Shown here in pieces: positions 21,857 through 33,201 of a stretch of 64,000 bases of DNA. The notes under the pieces were generated by a model, which searched no databases, was not told the DNA's origin, and saw nothing but the letters and a program-made list of their open reading frames with translations. The stretch is from assembly GCA_021030915.1 (NCBI GenBank), contig JAGEMR010000068.1:96465-160464 (forward strand), read 5' to 3'. The position numbers and the translations under genes were made by a program. The stretch's first letter is position 1, and every line of letters begins with the position of its first letter. The DNA comes from Astrothelium macrocarpum. Lineage: Eukaryota > Ascomycota > Dothideomycetes > Trypetheliales > Trypetheliaceae.

Positions 21857-23856
21857 TCAGAGTTCGTCAAAGTTGGGACGCAACTCAATTTTCCATTGCC
21901 TTGGTCCGACAGGAAGGCCAAGATAGATATCCCAGAGGCGACTGAGCTCGTGGACAGAGATTTGGATACTGTAAATGTATCAGCGTCAGGAAATATAACC
22001 CAACGTCTTGAGCTTAGGAAAACAACAACTTACAGCTTGCCTGGCAACTCCACCCAACTCTGAAGAACAAACCCAAGCGCCTTCCAAACCCTCCACCACT
22101 CATCCCAAAAAATCTCAGACAGGCTCAACTCTTCTTCTTCTTCCTCTGCTTCCTTCTCATCCCTCCCCTCATCCAATCCATCATCACCATCATCCTCTTC
22201 CACCCTGTCCACCTGCCCAACACCCTCGTCGAACCTCTCCAAAACTTGCTCTACCACCTCCTCACCCCCCCTATCCCTCCTCTCAATCATCTCCTCAAAC
22301 TCCGCCACCGCCTTTAAACTCGCACTAATCCGATCCGCCGTATTCACCAACGCCACCAGCTCCGTCCGCCTCAGCGGCGGATTCGTCTCCATCCCCGCCT
22401 CACCCGCCTCATCCCCAAATTCAAACAGCACCTTCAACGCCGTGCCCAATCCACTCGTCTGCACCTTGCCCCACAACCTACACTTATCGCAGCCCACACA
22501 GTCCATGATGCGACTGACATTGCGGAAGCGCTGGCGGAAGTCGTCCTTGAGCGCGGCGGCCGCGGCGTCGGACGCCGGGAACATGGCGCGCTCGTCGAAG
22601 ACGTGGCGCGCGCGGTGCGGGATGTGGCGCGCCAGGTGCGTGATCTTGGCCTGCGTCTGCGAGTCGAGGATGGGGTCGCCCGTGCAGAAGGTGTAGGTGG
22701 GGAGGTGCGGGCGCAGCTTGCCGAGCGCGCGCAGCACGAGCGCGTAGTCGAAGTAGAGGTTCGAGATGCGCTCCGGGTGCGCGTGGAGCCGCGATTCGTA
22801 GCAGGTGAGATTGGGGCCCCAGGTCCCCGTCGACTGGTTGAGGTAGTCGTGGCAGAGGTGTGTGGAGATGCTGGCGTGCATGCCGGAGATGACGCGGTGG
22901 AAGACGCGCTTCTCGAGGCATTGCTCTTCGGTGGCGTAGAGGTCGAGGCCGTCGTCGAGCGCGGCGGGACTGTCGAGGCCGTGGGTGGCTTTGGCCTGTT
23001 GGCGGCCGTGCTCGCGCATGACGCTGCGGAGGTCTTGGGCTGCGATGGCTTGGTTGCCCATGAGGGGGTTGTTGGAGAGGGGAGAGCCGGGTTTGGTGGA
23101 AGAGGCGGAATCGGGGTGAGGGGAGGATCGGGAGAAACAGTTTTCGCGATATATTGCTTCCCAGACCTGGTGTGCGGAAGGGCCCGAGTATCCAGTGAAG
23201 CGTTCGGGGTTGTCGACAAGACTGACGTAGTCGCCCTTTGCGGTAGCAGATTCGTCTTCGGGAACACAATAGTCCCGTTCATCGCACTCATCGTCGTATT
23301 CTACTACACAGCTCTCACCAACATTTTCGCCTAAACTGCCCTGTAGTGGTCTTTTTTTGCGTTCCTCTTGTTGCTTCTTACCTGGATGCTCCGCCCTAGG
23401 GCCTTGTAGTTTTCCCAGCTCTTCTGCACGCCATATAGGCGGAATGTCTTGTTCGTCATCGATGGTGTTGACGGCGCAGGCAATGTTCCCACACATGCCC
23501 GCCTCGTCCGACCAAAAGGGGCATTTCTTATTATACAAGTTCAGTCGGTAATAGGAGAAAAAGTCGGTATCATGCGTCAAAGAATGTATGTACGGCTGAA
23601 GGTCATTATTGAGTTTGTCCAGTGTGGCGTAAGAAGCGCAAGCATCGGAGACTATAGCATCGGGTTCGATCTGAAGTTGATGGTATTTAGGGTGTATAGG
23701 TTTTGGAGTTTGTCTGTATTTATAACTCACTGCGCAGACATCTGGACGAGAAGACTTGGATTTGGTAGCATTTGCGGCTCTTCCACTACTCGCGTGCCCG
23801 GTTGCTGTCAGCAGTCCGAAGACAGCAAGGTAGAAGAGTCTCGCCGCTTTCCGCAT
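21857..23856 (-). CDS. ERO1: ERO1 endoplasmic reticulum thiol oxidase with C-terminal FDEL
   Basis: Exons 23856..23731, 23670..22034 and 21968..21857 give 624 residues. Intron 1 (60 bp, GTGAGT...AACTTCAG) has no stop in frame, so an unspliced reading inserts 20 false residues. Intron 2 (65 bp, GTAAGT, branch CTGAC, TTTACAG) leads to the true C-terminus ...IELRPNFDEL. Features are a signal peptide (ARLFYLAVFGLLTATGHA), a shuttle pair CDERDYC, the CPFWSDEAGMCGNIAC block, TGTWGPNLTCYESR, and the active-site segment MDCVGCDKCRLWGK (CxxCxxC). ERO1 oxidises PDI using FAD and O2 in the ER lumen. The terminal FDEL resembles an H/KDEL retrieval signal; membrane association may also contribute. The region 22240-23130 is unusually GC-rich. 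Confidence 0.93.
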
Positions 23857-26590
23857 GCCTGCACGCTCAAAGTCTTCAAAGATGTCAGCGCACTCTCGGA
23901 GAGGATTGCAAGAGAAGGCTTTTCATCGGATAAGGTATCGCATATAATACTGACGTTTGGCGGATTACTCGTTTCACTCTACGGATGCTGAGATGAGACC
24001 AGCTTGCGGCATGAAACGGACGATGCTTAGCAATAGAGGAAAATTAAAAAAGTAAACAGAGTGGGGGAGAGAGTCATGGAAAGCTCCTTGAAGTAAGTCT
24101 CGTATGTACAAAAGCAGGAAAGAGGCAAGTAAACTCCGGCTTTGTTCCCCTGAGGCAAAAAAAAAGACAGATTATCCACATCTTCTCCGTACTCCGTACT
24201 CCACAGACCCTTTTTGAAATCAAGACCCTGCGCCACGAATGTATGTCATTCGTGTGGCGCATTGCCTCCGTACTCACCAGTGAAACACTTGTTCCCTTGT
24301 CGACATGAGTGTTTCCGAGATTGACAGATGGCAGAAATGCAAGTCAACACAGTAGCTTTGCCTCTGATGAATTCCTGCTATTTTGCAGCGGCATTCGGTG
24401 ATCGTCCGTAAACAGTTAACCAGGGCGGGACTTTTGATCACGTGATTGTGCTGGAGTGGAATCCCTCACCCGCCTCACTCGACCCTCTGGAACAATCTCT
24501 ACCTCCACCACCATCATGCATTGTGCCATCGCTCTATGATGCTTCTGTGACCGTATCTTCCCGGTTGGCTACCGTAGACACGATTCTGATGCATCGCACT
24601 TATCAAATCAACCTTTCAACCCAATCCCCGTCATAGTCCGACAAGCAAGGCGAATAAGTCCGATCCGAGGCTGTCATCGATCTGAACGCCTGCCAAGAAG
24701 CCTTCAATCCATAATCGCCGCTATTTTTGTTATTGCACAAGGGTCCGTGGCCCAGAGATGGGAGCGGAGGGATGTCGGATTTTTGAAGGCTGGGATTGGT
24801 CATACGGCTTCCTTTCGCATAAATAATTGGAACGTGGACTATGATGATAGGAGCGACAAGGCTGTCTGTGGTGTGGAGATGGATGGCAAATCCGACCATT
24901 ATCTTGTCTGGGCGGAACATGCAGACACATTGAAGTTGAGCTTTCACAAGAAAATTGGACACGAAAATGAGAATGGTTCTGGTATTCGTATTGGAACTTT
25001 GAAAATGGGATAGAATAGACAAGGTTTGAACATGTAGGTTGACCCAGATGGAGTTGGAGGTGGTTGCTTGACCGTGGAAAGGTAATTGCGCATTTCCAGT
25101 TTCACTGCTTTTGCGCAGAATCTCGATTGGTGCTTGATCACCAGTATTGCTTCAATTGGTACATCTCTGGTTCTCGTTTCCGTCTTTTCAACAAAGTCTC
25201 ACTTTACAATTCCTAATTCGTCTATTGCGTCAAAAGTTGCGACACCCCAATCTTCTCAAAACAGAATAAATGTCCCCTATTTTCGTCGTTCATTTCCTCT
25301 GCTATCAATTTCATAGGTTTGTCTACATCAATTTTTGCAACAGAACGAACGACAGTACAAGAGAATACTATTTCTCAAACATTCCATTACCTTCTTTTGA
25401 GTTTTGCTCCCTGTGGAAATATAGGAACAGTCCATGAAAAGGATATTCAATTTTGTGCAAGCAAACAACGGGTTCTTTAAATTACCGAGAAACGAGAATA
25501 TGTTGACTTGAACACGATTTAAGCGTATGCAGGAATTGTGTTTGCTGGGATTGGATGAGCAATCTACGACTTCTCCAGAAATGTGTTCTAGAGGGGCTTA
25601 TTGGTAAGAACAAAAGCACTTCCCATCGATCAAAAGAGCTGTAGCTGACAAAATTGTATGTAGAGCAATAGCAAGAATGGAATGTGCATTTCAGTTGCCA
25701 TCAATATAAAAGCGGTTCGTGTGACAGCTCGTCAAGGTGCAATGCGGGAGTCAAAGCCTGGTTGAGATCTAGTCGCAGCTTGTCGATACAAACATGACTA
25801 TCATGATTGCTAGGCAACCGGAACCCATGCAGCATGAGTGATCTTGGGGGCGACCGAGGCACCGTACCAAGCCACCTGGCATCATGCGCCCGTGGGGTAC
25901 GAGGGGAACAACAGAGCAGCAAGACTGCATTCCGGTGCAGACCAAGTCAGTCAAGCTCGCGATGCTTGACCTGGCTATACACGATCAGCGGAGGCTCAGC
26001 TATCTTGACATGGCCCTGGCCAGTTCACGCCGAGATGGCTCGCCGCCGGCGTGATTGCATCGCTGTGCTGCCGGTCGGCAAGGGTGGGTCCGGCCGCTGC
26101 TGCTGTGAGCCCGCCTTTCTCCTCTCCGATCGACAGCGTGGTCCATCACCAGATCAATTCTATTCATCACTTTATGATTTTCAGCAGTTCAGTCAGCTTC
26201 TTCTGTTAGCTTCGGCTTTGTTCCGGTAGCCAAGTGAGGTGGCTGGGGCTATTGTCGCAGCGTCGGTATTGTGTCTGGCATCCTCCACCCTCCCCAAGAA
26301 GGTTAGGCGGTCCGTGCAGGCTTTCCGTCAAAGTTCTCTCCGCCTCTTCCTGCTCCTCCCTCCTCTTCACCTTTTCCTAAGCTCAGCTTCAATCTTCCCA
26401 CTGTTCCTCCCCTTCATCAATTCCATCAACTTTCATCAGTCAGACGACCTTCTCCATCCTTCCTGCTACCACATACCTGCGCGAACCGCGCTTTTGGCTA
26501 GCATCACGCTTCTAGCGTGCCTCAAACGCGTCATTTCCCGCCCTACCCACTGTGACAAATTCAACCCAACATCTCCGAAACATCCTCAAC
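23857..26590. other. Long intergenic region between ERO1 and the PWWP gene
   Basis: About 2.7 kb. Two overlapping antisense frames at 24603-25022 (minus) and 24747-25013 (plus) have no recognisable family or splice support and were not called. The right end (26280-26460) is a C/T-rich leader feeding the PWWP gene. The left end holds the ERO1 promoter. A small noncoding or orphan gene cannot be excluded. Confidence 0.45.
24437..24446. promoter_or_regulatory. ATCACGTGAT palindrome, candidate bHLH (Cbf1-type) site
   Basis: A perfect 10-bp palindrome with a CACGTG core lies about 580 bp upstream of ERO1. TCACGTGA is the preferred site of Cbf1-like bHLH factors in fungi. Whether it serves ERO1 or an unseen gene is unknown. 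Confidence 0.3.
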
Positions 26591-28472
26591 ATGGCTGATG
26601 ACAGCACCGTCAATGCCAGCGCACCAGTGACTGAGGTAGCTTTGTTCTAGCGAACGCGTGTTGGCCGGCATTTGACTCATGTTTTACAGAAGCCCATCGA
26701 CGCACCTGCCACAGATGCTGTAGCTGATCCTGCCAAAGTAGAGCCCGCTCCCACAAGTGAGTTTTGTACAAAGCATGTGTATCCGCGTCATAACACAATG
26801 CTAACGTAAATTTTTTTTGTGCAGCTGCTGACCCTGCCACCCCCCAAGTTGCCCAGAATGGTGGTTCCACTACTGCCGATGATAATGAAAAGATTGATGA
26901 CACTATAACGACCGAAGATAAGACAACCAATGGTGATGATCTGGCCGCTGCGCCTCAAGCAGATTCATCCGCCAGTGCCAAAGCAACACCAACATCTGCA
27001 AATAAGAAAGAGAAGCGCAAGTCGAGTGGCGGCGTGCCTGAACACAAGTCCAAGAAACTCAACAAGAAGAAGTCCACACCATTGCTGAACCTCAATATTC
27101 AGCCGGGTGAATATTGGTGGGCCCGCATGAAGGGCTACCCACCATGGCCAGCTATTGTGTGCGATCAGGACATGATCCCCGAGACACTCCTCAAGACAAG
27201 ACCCGTCAGTGCCGCTCGCCCCGACGGATCGTATCGCGAGGATTTTCTAGAAGGCAACAAGAATGCCAGAGAGCGTACTTACCCAATCATGTATTTGGGC
27301 ACCAATGAATTGTAAGGATCCATCATTCACCGATTACATTGGTATCTTGCTTCTTTATCTGATTGTACTAATACTTGCATCTAGTTCTTGGATGAAGAAT
27401 ACTGATCTTGCCAAAATCGATATGGATCAAATGAAGAAGGAAGAGCAAGGAAAGAAGCCAAAGAGTCTTTGGCAAGCCTACGAAATATGTGCCGAAGAAC
27501 ACCCGCTTTCTCATTTCAAGGGTTTGCTTGCACAGCATGACGAGGCAATGAAACGTGACGCTGAAGAACGTGACCGCAAGCAAGCTGAGAAAGAGGAAAA
27601 GGCTGCAAAGAAAGCCGAGCGCGCGGAAAAGGCAGAAAAGCGCAAATCAAAAGGCAAAGTTGAGGATGAAGACGAAGAGATGGAGGATGCAGAGCCTAAA
27701 GTCAAGACGCCGGCTTCGAAGAAGCGCAAGAGTCGTGGTGAAGGTGATGCTGAAGATCAGAAAGTATGCCTGCAACTCCTGGAATCTCATTTGTAAAAGA
27801 ATGCTTTTGCTAATAATGTACCAGCCCGCCAAGACGCCCAAGACATCTACTAAGCTTAAACTCGGTTCCAAGCAAACTCCCAACGGCGAATCATCGACCA
27901 AAGCCAACAAACCAAAGAAGGTCGTCTCAAAGCCCGACGATGATGAGGAGGCCAAGGACAATGAGAAGCCCCTCACAGCAGCTGAACTTCTCGAGAAGCG
28001 TCGCAAGACAGTCCTATACCTTCGTCATCGCTTACAAAAGGGGTTTCTCGCTCGTGAGGCGCCGCCCAAGGAAGAAGAAATGTCGGATATGGACGAATTC
28101 TTCACACAGCTAGAGAATTTTGAGGACCTCGAGCTCAGCATTCTCAAGTCAACCAAGATCCACAAGGTGCTCAAAGCCATTCTCAAACTCACATCCATCC
28201 CCAAAGATGAGGAGTATAAATTCATGGACCGCAGCAACACCTTGCTGCAAGGTTGGAACAAGGTCTTGGTTGGTGATGAGGGGAGGGATGATGCAGAGGA
28301 GCCTGAGAAGGGTGAGGCTGTCAATGGCGAGAAGGCCGAACCGGCAAAGGCGAAGGAGAATGGTGAGAAGGATGTTGGTGAGGCTGATGTGACGATGAAG
28401 GATGCGGAGGAAATCGAGGCAGAGGCAGAGAAGAAAGATGATGGTGTTGAGGGTGAGGCGGTTGCTGCGTAG
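26591..28472 (+). CDS. PWWP-domain chromatin protein with TFIIS-N/LEDGF-like C-terminal domain
   Basis: Five exons (26591..26635, 26690..26756, 26825..27311, 27385..27763, 27825..28472) give 541 residues. The first two exons encode only a short acidic, Ala/Pro-rich head. The PWWP domain begins at PGEYWWARMKGYPPWPAIV and runs across intron 3 to YLGTNEFSWMKNTDLAKI. Then follow a Lys/Glu-rich coiled coil (KQAEKEEKAAKKAERAEK), KKRKS-type basic patches, and a helical segment (VLYLRHRLQKGFL to LQGWNKVL) resembling the TFIIS N-terminal/LEDGF integrase-binding fold. Yeast relatives are Pdp3 and Ioc4, which read H3K36me3 in NuA3b and ISW1b. A nuclear H3K36me reader role is inferred. The C-terminal tail is acidic. 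Confidence 0.88.
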
Positions 28473-29030
28473 AACACTACGCACGGTATGGATTTGTGGC
28501 TATTCTGCTTAAATCGGCAAGATTTGACTGGGGGGTTCCCTGACTCATGGATTGACAGAGCACTTGTGTTCTTTTTGCTTTTTGTTTTTTTCGGTCCCTA
28601 GTTGGACCATGGTGTTACTGGAGGCTTCCTTGATGCTCGATACAGATATCTCAGGGCATCTGCTTTCTTTGTGAGCCCTTAAGCATTTTGCTAATGAGCT
28701 TAACTGGGCTTTGCCCCGAATGTTAATCAAACTAAAATTGAATGTTAATGTAGCTTAGCTAAGACGAAATTAAAGATTGGCGATTCAAATCATGGAAGTA
28801 TAACGGATTCAGCTGGGGGCTCCCCAAGTGTCTCCTGGTACAATTAAGCATCGCGATACGGATTACACTCATTTTAGGCTCCTTGTTCGGCCCAACCTCG
28901 GCTTGGATTCAACTTGTTCCGACTCATCTCAAAAAAATTACCAATGTGAGTAAGTGTTAATCGCTTCACTGATGAATAACCTATTACGGTGCTATCTCGG
29001 GATGTATGCTTTATAAGCGAAACCTACCTT
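28473..29030. other. Intergenic, 3' flank of the PWWP gene up to the transposon
   Basis: No frame with coding character. Ends at the left terminal inverted repeat of the Tc1/mariner-like element. Confidence 0.5.
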
Positions 29031-29068
29031 CGTCAGGGGGTGGACAGAATTGACGGGTCAACCTCCGA
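29031..29068 (+). repeat. Left terminal inverted repeat of the Tc1/mariner-like element
   Basis: Reads CGTCAGGGGGTGGACAGAAT and continues TTGACGGGTCAACCTCCGA. Its reverse complement is found at 30427-30464. Confidence 0.9.
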
Positions 29069-29099
29069 CCGCCGAAAATGCATTAATTTATTGAATTAA

Positions 29100-30368
29100 T
29101 TACCACACATGCGTAAATATGCGCTGCCCACCATTTTTCGCTAGTATTTTGCATCTCTGTGGCATGTCTGCGATACGCGCACGAATTTCTGCCATAATAA
29201 TTTTGTCCCATTTCTGTTGTAATAGTATTTTCGCGTCCAAATCCTTTACCCAGTAACGACGTCGTATTCTCTGCTTTAGAATGCTCCAAATAGATTCAAT
29301 TGGATTCATATCTGGACTCTCAGCTGGGTGATCAAGGCTGAGAATACCATGAGCTTTTTTCGTCTGTGCTGTCAGCCCATTTCTTCTCGTTCCATGCGAC
29401 GAATCATTATCCTCTTGAAGATAGAGATGACGAGAATATGAAGCTGGTTCTGCATATTGCTGATAATAAGCACGAATATATTCAGATAGAATATCATCAC
29501 AGTATTGTTTAGTAGTGAGTTTGTTGTCTAATGGTTTCATCTCACGGTTCTTAGGCTGTTCAGCTTCCTATTGAGTAATCTTCCATTCTAATTGAAGATC
29601 CGACTTGTTCTTGTTTGGACGAGGTTTTGGTCGAATACGTGAATGTTTTACACACTCATCCTCACAATTATAAAAGATGAGAGGCCCTTTCTCCCACCAT
29701 AAAATCCATACTGCGAAATGGAGTTTGTTGTCCTTTCGTGGAGGCCTCTTAAGGACGTTCTCAGGCTCATATCGCGTTCCTTTCTTACGCAATATCATTG
29801 GCCGAGCCTGCTCTTCAGGATCATAATGTGCCTCGTCCGTCCACATCATAAAGACCCAGAAATTTTCGAGAGAATCATCAAAATGTTTTTCAGCGTATTT
29901 GATTCTCTTTGATTTGTTTGTTGGTTTGATAACTTTGGTATACTGCATACGGTAGAGGCCAATATCATCCATTTCATCAATATGGCGTTTGAGCGTACGA
30001 GCGCTGTAAGGTTTATTGTGGTGGTCGATTTGGACGTCAAGAGAAGCGCGACGAATGGGATTCTTTGAGGGCGAAGACAGCATATCAAAGTCGTCGTGAA
30101 TTAATTTTGATATACGGCCAAATTTCTCTGAAGCAGGACGAGTCTTTCGATATATTTTTTGAAGCATATCACGTCGTTCGCGGAGCCATTTTTGACCTGT
30201 ATTTTGTGAGATGCCATAATGCGTGAAAAAGTGCCTATCGGATTCATGACGCGATTTCTCATCGTAGGAATTAAAAAATCGAGTGCGGGCAATAGTATCA
30301 AATTCTTTGCGTCTCGGCGAACAATTTGGTGTACTTGGTCTATTCGTGCGACGTGTGGAAGGCGCCAT
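29100..30368 (-). pseudogene. Tc1/mariner-like transposase with one in-frame TAG
   Basis: From the ATG at 30368 (MAPSTRRTNRPS) the frame runs to 29100 and is interrupted only by TAG at 29570-29568; residues on both sides are in the same frame. The N-terminal half has an HTH-like region (HYGISQNTGQKWLRERRDML). The DDE catalytic core shows the first Asp in VFMMWTDEAHYDP, the second in LYLQEDNDSSHG and the Glu in ESPDMNPIESIWSILKQR. About 37 residues lie between the last two, longer than the classic DD34E spacing. The stop (CAA TAG GAA) is best explained by CAG to TAG, one C-to-T change as in RIP. No in-frame intron removes it. An intact copy elsewhere could mobilise this element. Confidence 0.85.
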
Positions 30369-30426
30369 AATTGAAATCAAAAATGAAGCTATTTTGTTGT
30401 TTTGTTATGATTGAGACGAATCGGAG

Positions 30427-30464
30427 TTCGGAGGTTGACCCGTCAATTCTGTCCACCCCCTGAC
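30427..30464 (-). repeat. Right terminal inverted repeat of the Tc1/mariner-like element
   Basis: Inverted copy of the left end, reading TCGGAGGTTGACCCGTCAAT and then TCTGTCCACCCCCTGACG on the plus strand. No mismatch seen. Confidence 0.9.
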
Positions 30465-30808
30465 GCTTGCAAGCGGCAATCTACTGGATAGTATAGCTAG
30501 GGATCTGCGAAAGTTATTCCGAGACTGACGATCGCCAAGACTTTACTCCGCTTTGTTAATGGTTTACTACTAGAGATACATGCTTAGAAACGATACATGT
30601 GCGAAATAATTGCATAGAAAAATGTAGTCTCTTAGAAACTTATCGAAGGTAATTAGAGAGAACTTGTAATCAACATGCTCTCGAAAAGCTTCTTAAAAAG
30701 TCATTAGTCGTGAGCAACATTCTTTGCCTTTCAATTGTCATTTGCATAACTTTCTAATTTGCACTGAATCAAGTTTTCTGTCCTCTCTTCACCAGTAATA
30801 CATACATA
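30465..30808. promoter_or_regulatory. Upstream region of the amidase gene
   Basis: About 340 bp between the transposon and the amidase start, AT-leaning, with no recognised element. The transposon sits close enough that it may have displaced upstream control sequence. Confidence 0.4.
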
Positions 30809-32553
30809 ATGAGTTCTTGGCAAGCCAGAGGGTCAGCAAAGCGACAAGCTATTCTATCCTCTATCCGTCCAGAATGGCTTCTCCCATTTGCCCTCCCAAC
30901 GCCTGAGCAGCAAAGAGACGTCACCGGTGACTACATCCGTCAATTTCTCTCACCGGAGGAAATCACCATCACAGAGTCCACACCACACGAGATCTTGGCC
31001 AATACTGCAACGGGTAAATGGACTGCAGTTTCTGTCGCCACGGCCTTTAGCCACAGGGCCGCTCTAGCACATCAACTGACCAATTCATTGCACGAAATCT
31101 TTTTCGAGGACGGTATCAAGCACGCTAAAGAGTTAGACGCGTATCTTAAGGAGCATGGGAAACCGTTGGGCCCATTACACGGCTTGCCCATCAGCTTGAA
31201 AGACTCTGTCAACATCAAAGGCGTCGACACGACGAACGGTTTTGTCGGCCTCATCGACAACCCCGCAAAAGAAGACGCGGAGCTCGTCAAGATCCTCCGC
31301 TCACTCGGTGCGATTCTGTACTGCAAGACGTCGGTCCCACAAGCCTCGTTCGCAGCCGAAACGGAAAATCACATCATCGGATACACGACCAGTGCACAGA
31401 ACAGGTTTCTCTCATCCGGTGGCAGCTCAGGCGGAGAAGGTCCACTCATCGCGCTTCGTGGTAGCGTGATTGGATTCGGCACTGATATTGGCGGCTCGAT
31501 CAGACATCCCGCGGCGCTCAATGGGCTCTTTGGTCTAAAACCTAGCTATCGACGCTTGCCTTTCGAAGGTATCCCTCGTGTAATGGAGGGCCAAGACTTC
31601 GTTCCGTTCAGTTTGGGACCCCTCTCATCATCTGCGGCGGGTCTGACGCTCGTGATGAAAGCGATCCTCGAGAAGGAGCCATGGTTAACGGATGCGCGGG
31701 TCGTGGAGGTGCCGTGGAGAGAGGAGCTATATCAGGACTTTCTAAGAGCGACGAGAGGAGGGAGGAAGTTGTCTTTTGGTGTTATGAGGAGTGATGGGAT
31801 TGTCAATCCACAGCCACCAATTTCAAGGGCTGTGGAGATGCTGGTGAAGAGGGTTGAGAGTCTAGGACATGGAGTGGTTGAGTGGCAATCACCCAGCCAT
31901 GACGAGGCAACTCAACTTTCGGTGAGCTTGCTCCGTTTTCTTATGCGACTTAGACATACTGACAGCAGCAGCTTGCTACATGGTCATTCAACGGATCCAG
32001 AGATGTACACAGATTACTTGCTCTTGGCGGAGAACCTATTGTCGATTCTGTCAAGCAGATATTTGGAACCGAGCCGCGGAGAGAGTTTACCGCAACAGAG
32101 ATAGCCGACACTAATGTTGCTATATGGCGATATAGAAAGAAATATATGGATTACTGGAATAGCACCGTGGAGCTGACTGGTACAGGACGTCCAGTCGATG
32201 CGGTCATTGCCCCCACCTATCCATACGCAGGTGTGATACCAGGAAAGCTAAAGTACGCTGGTTACACACCATTCGCAGATGTGCTGGACTACAGTGTGGG
32301 TGTATTACCTGTGACAACGGCCGATAAAGCCATCGACGTATACCCGCCCGTTGAATCCGAACCGCTTAACGATTTGGATGCCCAGACAGTGAAGGATTGT
32401 AAGTTTTTCTTACCCATGAGACTGAGCTGAGCGCTGATCTTAACAGATGATGCCGAATTACAACATGGAGCTCCAATTGGTATATCCATTTTTGGCCGCA
32501 GGTTTCAAGACGAACAGATCTTGGGGATATTAGAAGCATTAAGCGAAACTTAG
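30809..32553 (+). CDS. Amidase-signature enzyme, acetamidase (AmdS) type
   Basis: Exons 30809..31921, 31972..32398 and 32447..32553 give 548 residues, close to Aspergillus AmdS in length. The Ser-cisSer-Lys triad is visible: Lys in GLPISLKDSVNIKG, cis-Ser in LSSGGSSGGEG, and the nucleophilic Ser in GFGTDIGGSIRHPAA. C-terminal markers across the splice sites are WSFNGSRDVHRLLALGGEP, YWNSTVELTGTGRPVDAVIAP and HGAPIGISIFGRRF. The enzyme hydrolyses small amides to acid and ammonia in the cytosol; the true substrate is not predictable. Without splicing the frame misreads after residue 371. The acceptor of intron 1 is one of three in-frame CAGs. It converges on the zinc transporter gene. Confidence 0.9.
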
Positions 32554-33201
32554 CTCGCTTGCAGGGGAGGTTTTTTGCGTATGGAGTAGAAGACGAGGAC
32601 TGTAAATGTTGGACAGGCGTTCAAAGAAGCTAATTCATGAGGAAATGACGCCTTCAGATTTTTTATGCCAAATTTAAGAGCAAATCACTCAGATTTTAGT
32701 AGATGAACGAGAAAACAATCTCGAATGTTTTGGAGCCATGACGTGACTCTCGTTGCAAAGGATTAACAACATCTTCGTGAACAGCTTTTCCGAAGAAACT
32801 TCGTAGGAATCCAATTTCGTGTCACCCAGTGGCTTTTGTTCTATGCCTTAAATGCGCAGTCGAGTACATGTTGGCCATTAGGACTGAAGGTCAGCATCTA
32901 GAGCACACTAGAAATATGGCTAACCAAAGCAACTCTATCAGAACGCGGCTCTGCCGGTATGCTCATTTGCAATATTTACCGAGAAAATACAAAAGCATAA
33001 GTCGAAACCGTGGGACGCCAAACCAATGCAAATGATAGCGGCTGGGAAAAATAGCAATGTCCAAGCACTCACATCGATGCTCTTCGCAATGTTCTAACCA
33101 TATCGCTTTATGAAACGCTTACTGACAAAAAAAAGGAGCAATAGTGACAGAAATTTAAGAAATAAAGAAATTAAAAGAAAGCCAGACTCAGCTGTCCCAA
33201 C
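32554..33201. other. Convergent intergenic region, no gene supported
   Basis: Between the 3' ends of the amidase and zinc transporter genes. No coding frame or repeat recognised. Confidence 0.5.

Larger units (their letters stand above)
29031..30464. mobile_element. Tc1/mariner-superfamily DNA transposon, nearly intact, 1434 bp
   Basis: Bounded by terminal inverted repeats CGTCAGGGGGTGGACAGAATTGACGGGTCAACCTCCGA (left, from 29031; right copy inverted, ending 30464), about 38 bp and apparently identical. The interior holds one transposase gene on the minus strand. The expected TA target duplication is not seen directly outside the repeats; both flanks carry CTT instead. The ends may therefore be set differently or the target differs from classic Tc1. 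Identical ends and a single stop in the transposase suggest a recent insertion between the PWWP and amidase genes. Confidence 0.9.

Noticed and set aside
22434..23334. Long plus- and minus-strand frames inside ERO1 (up to 285 codons)
   Set aside because: Shadows caused by GC-rich codons in ERO1. Composition is Arg/Ala/Pro-rich without motifs.
24603..25022. Antisense pair of frames (139 codons minus, 88 codons plus)
   Set aside because: Neither resembles a known protein or has a supporting intron. Their overlap suggests chance openness.
29083..29289. Alternative frames in the transposase for a frameshift explanation
   Set aside because: The transposase continues in one frame on both sides of the TAG, so a nonsense codon and not a frameshift explains the break. 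No in-frame intron removes the stop.
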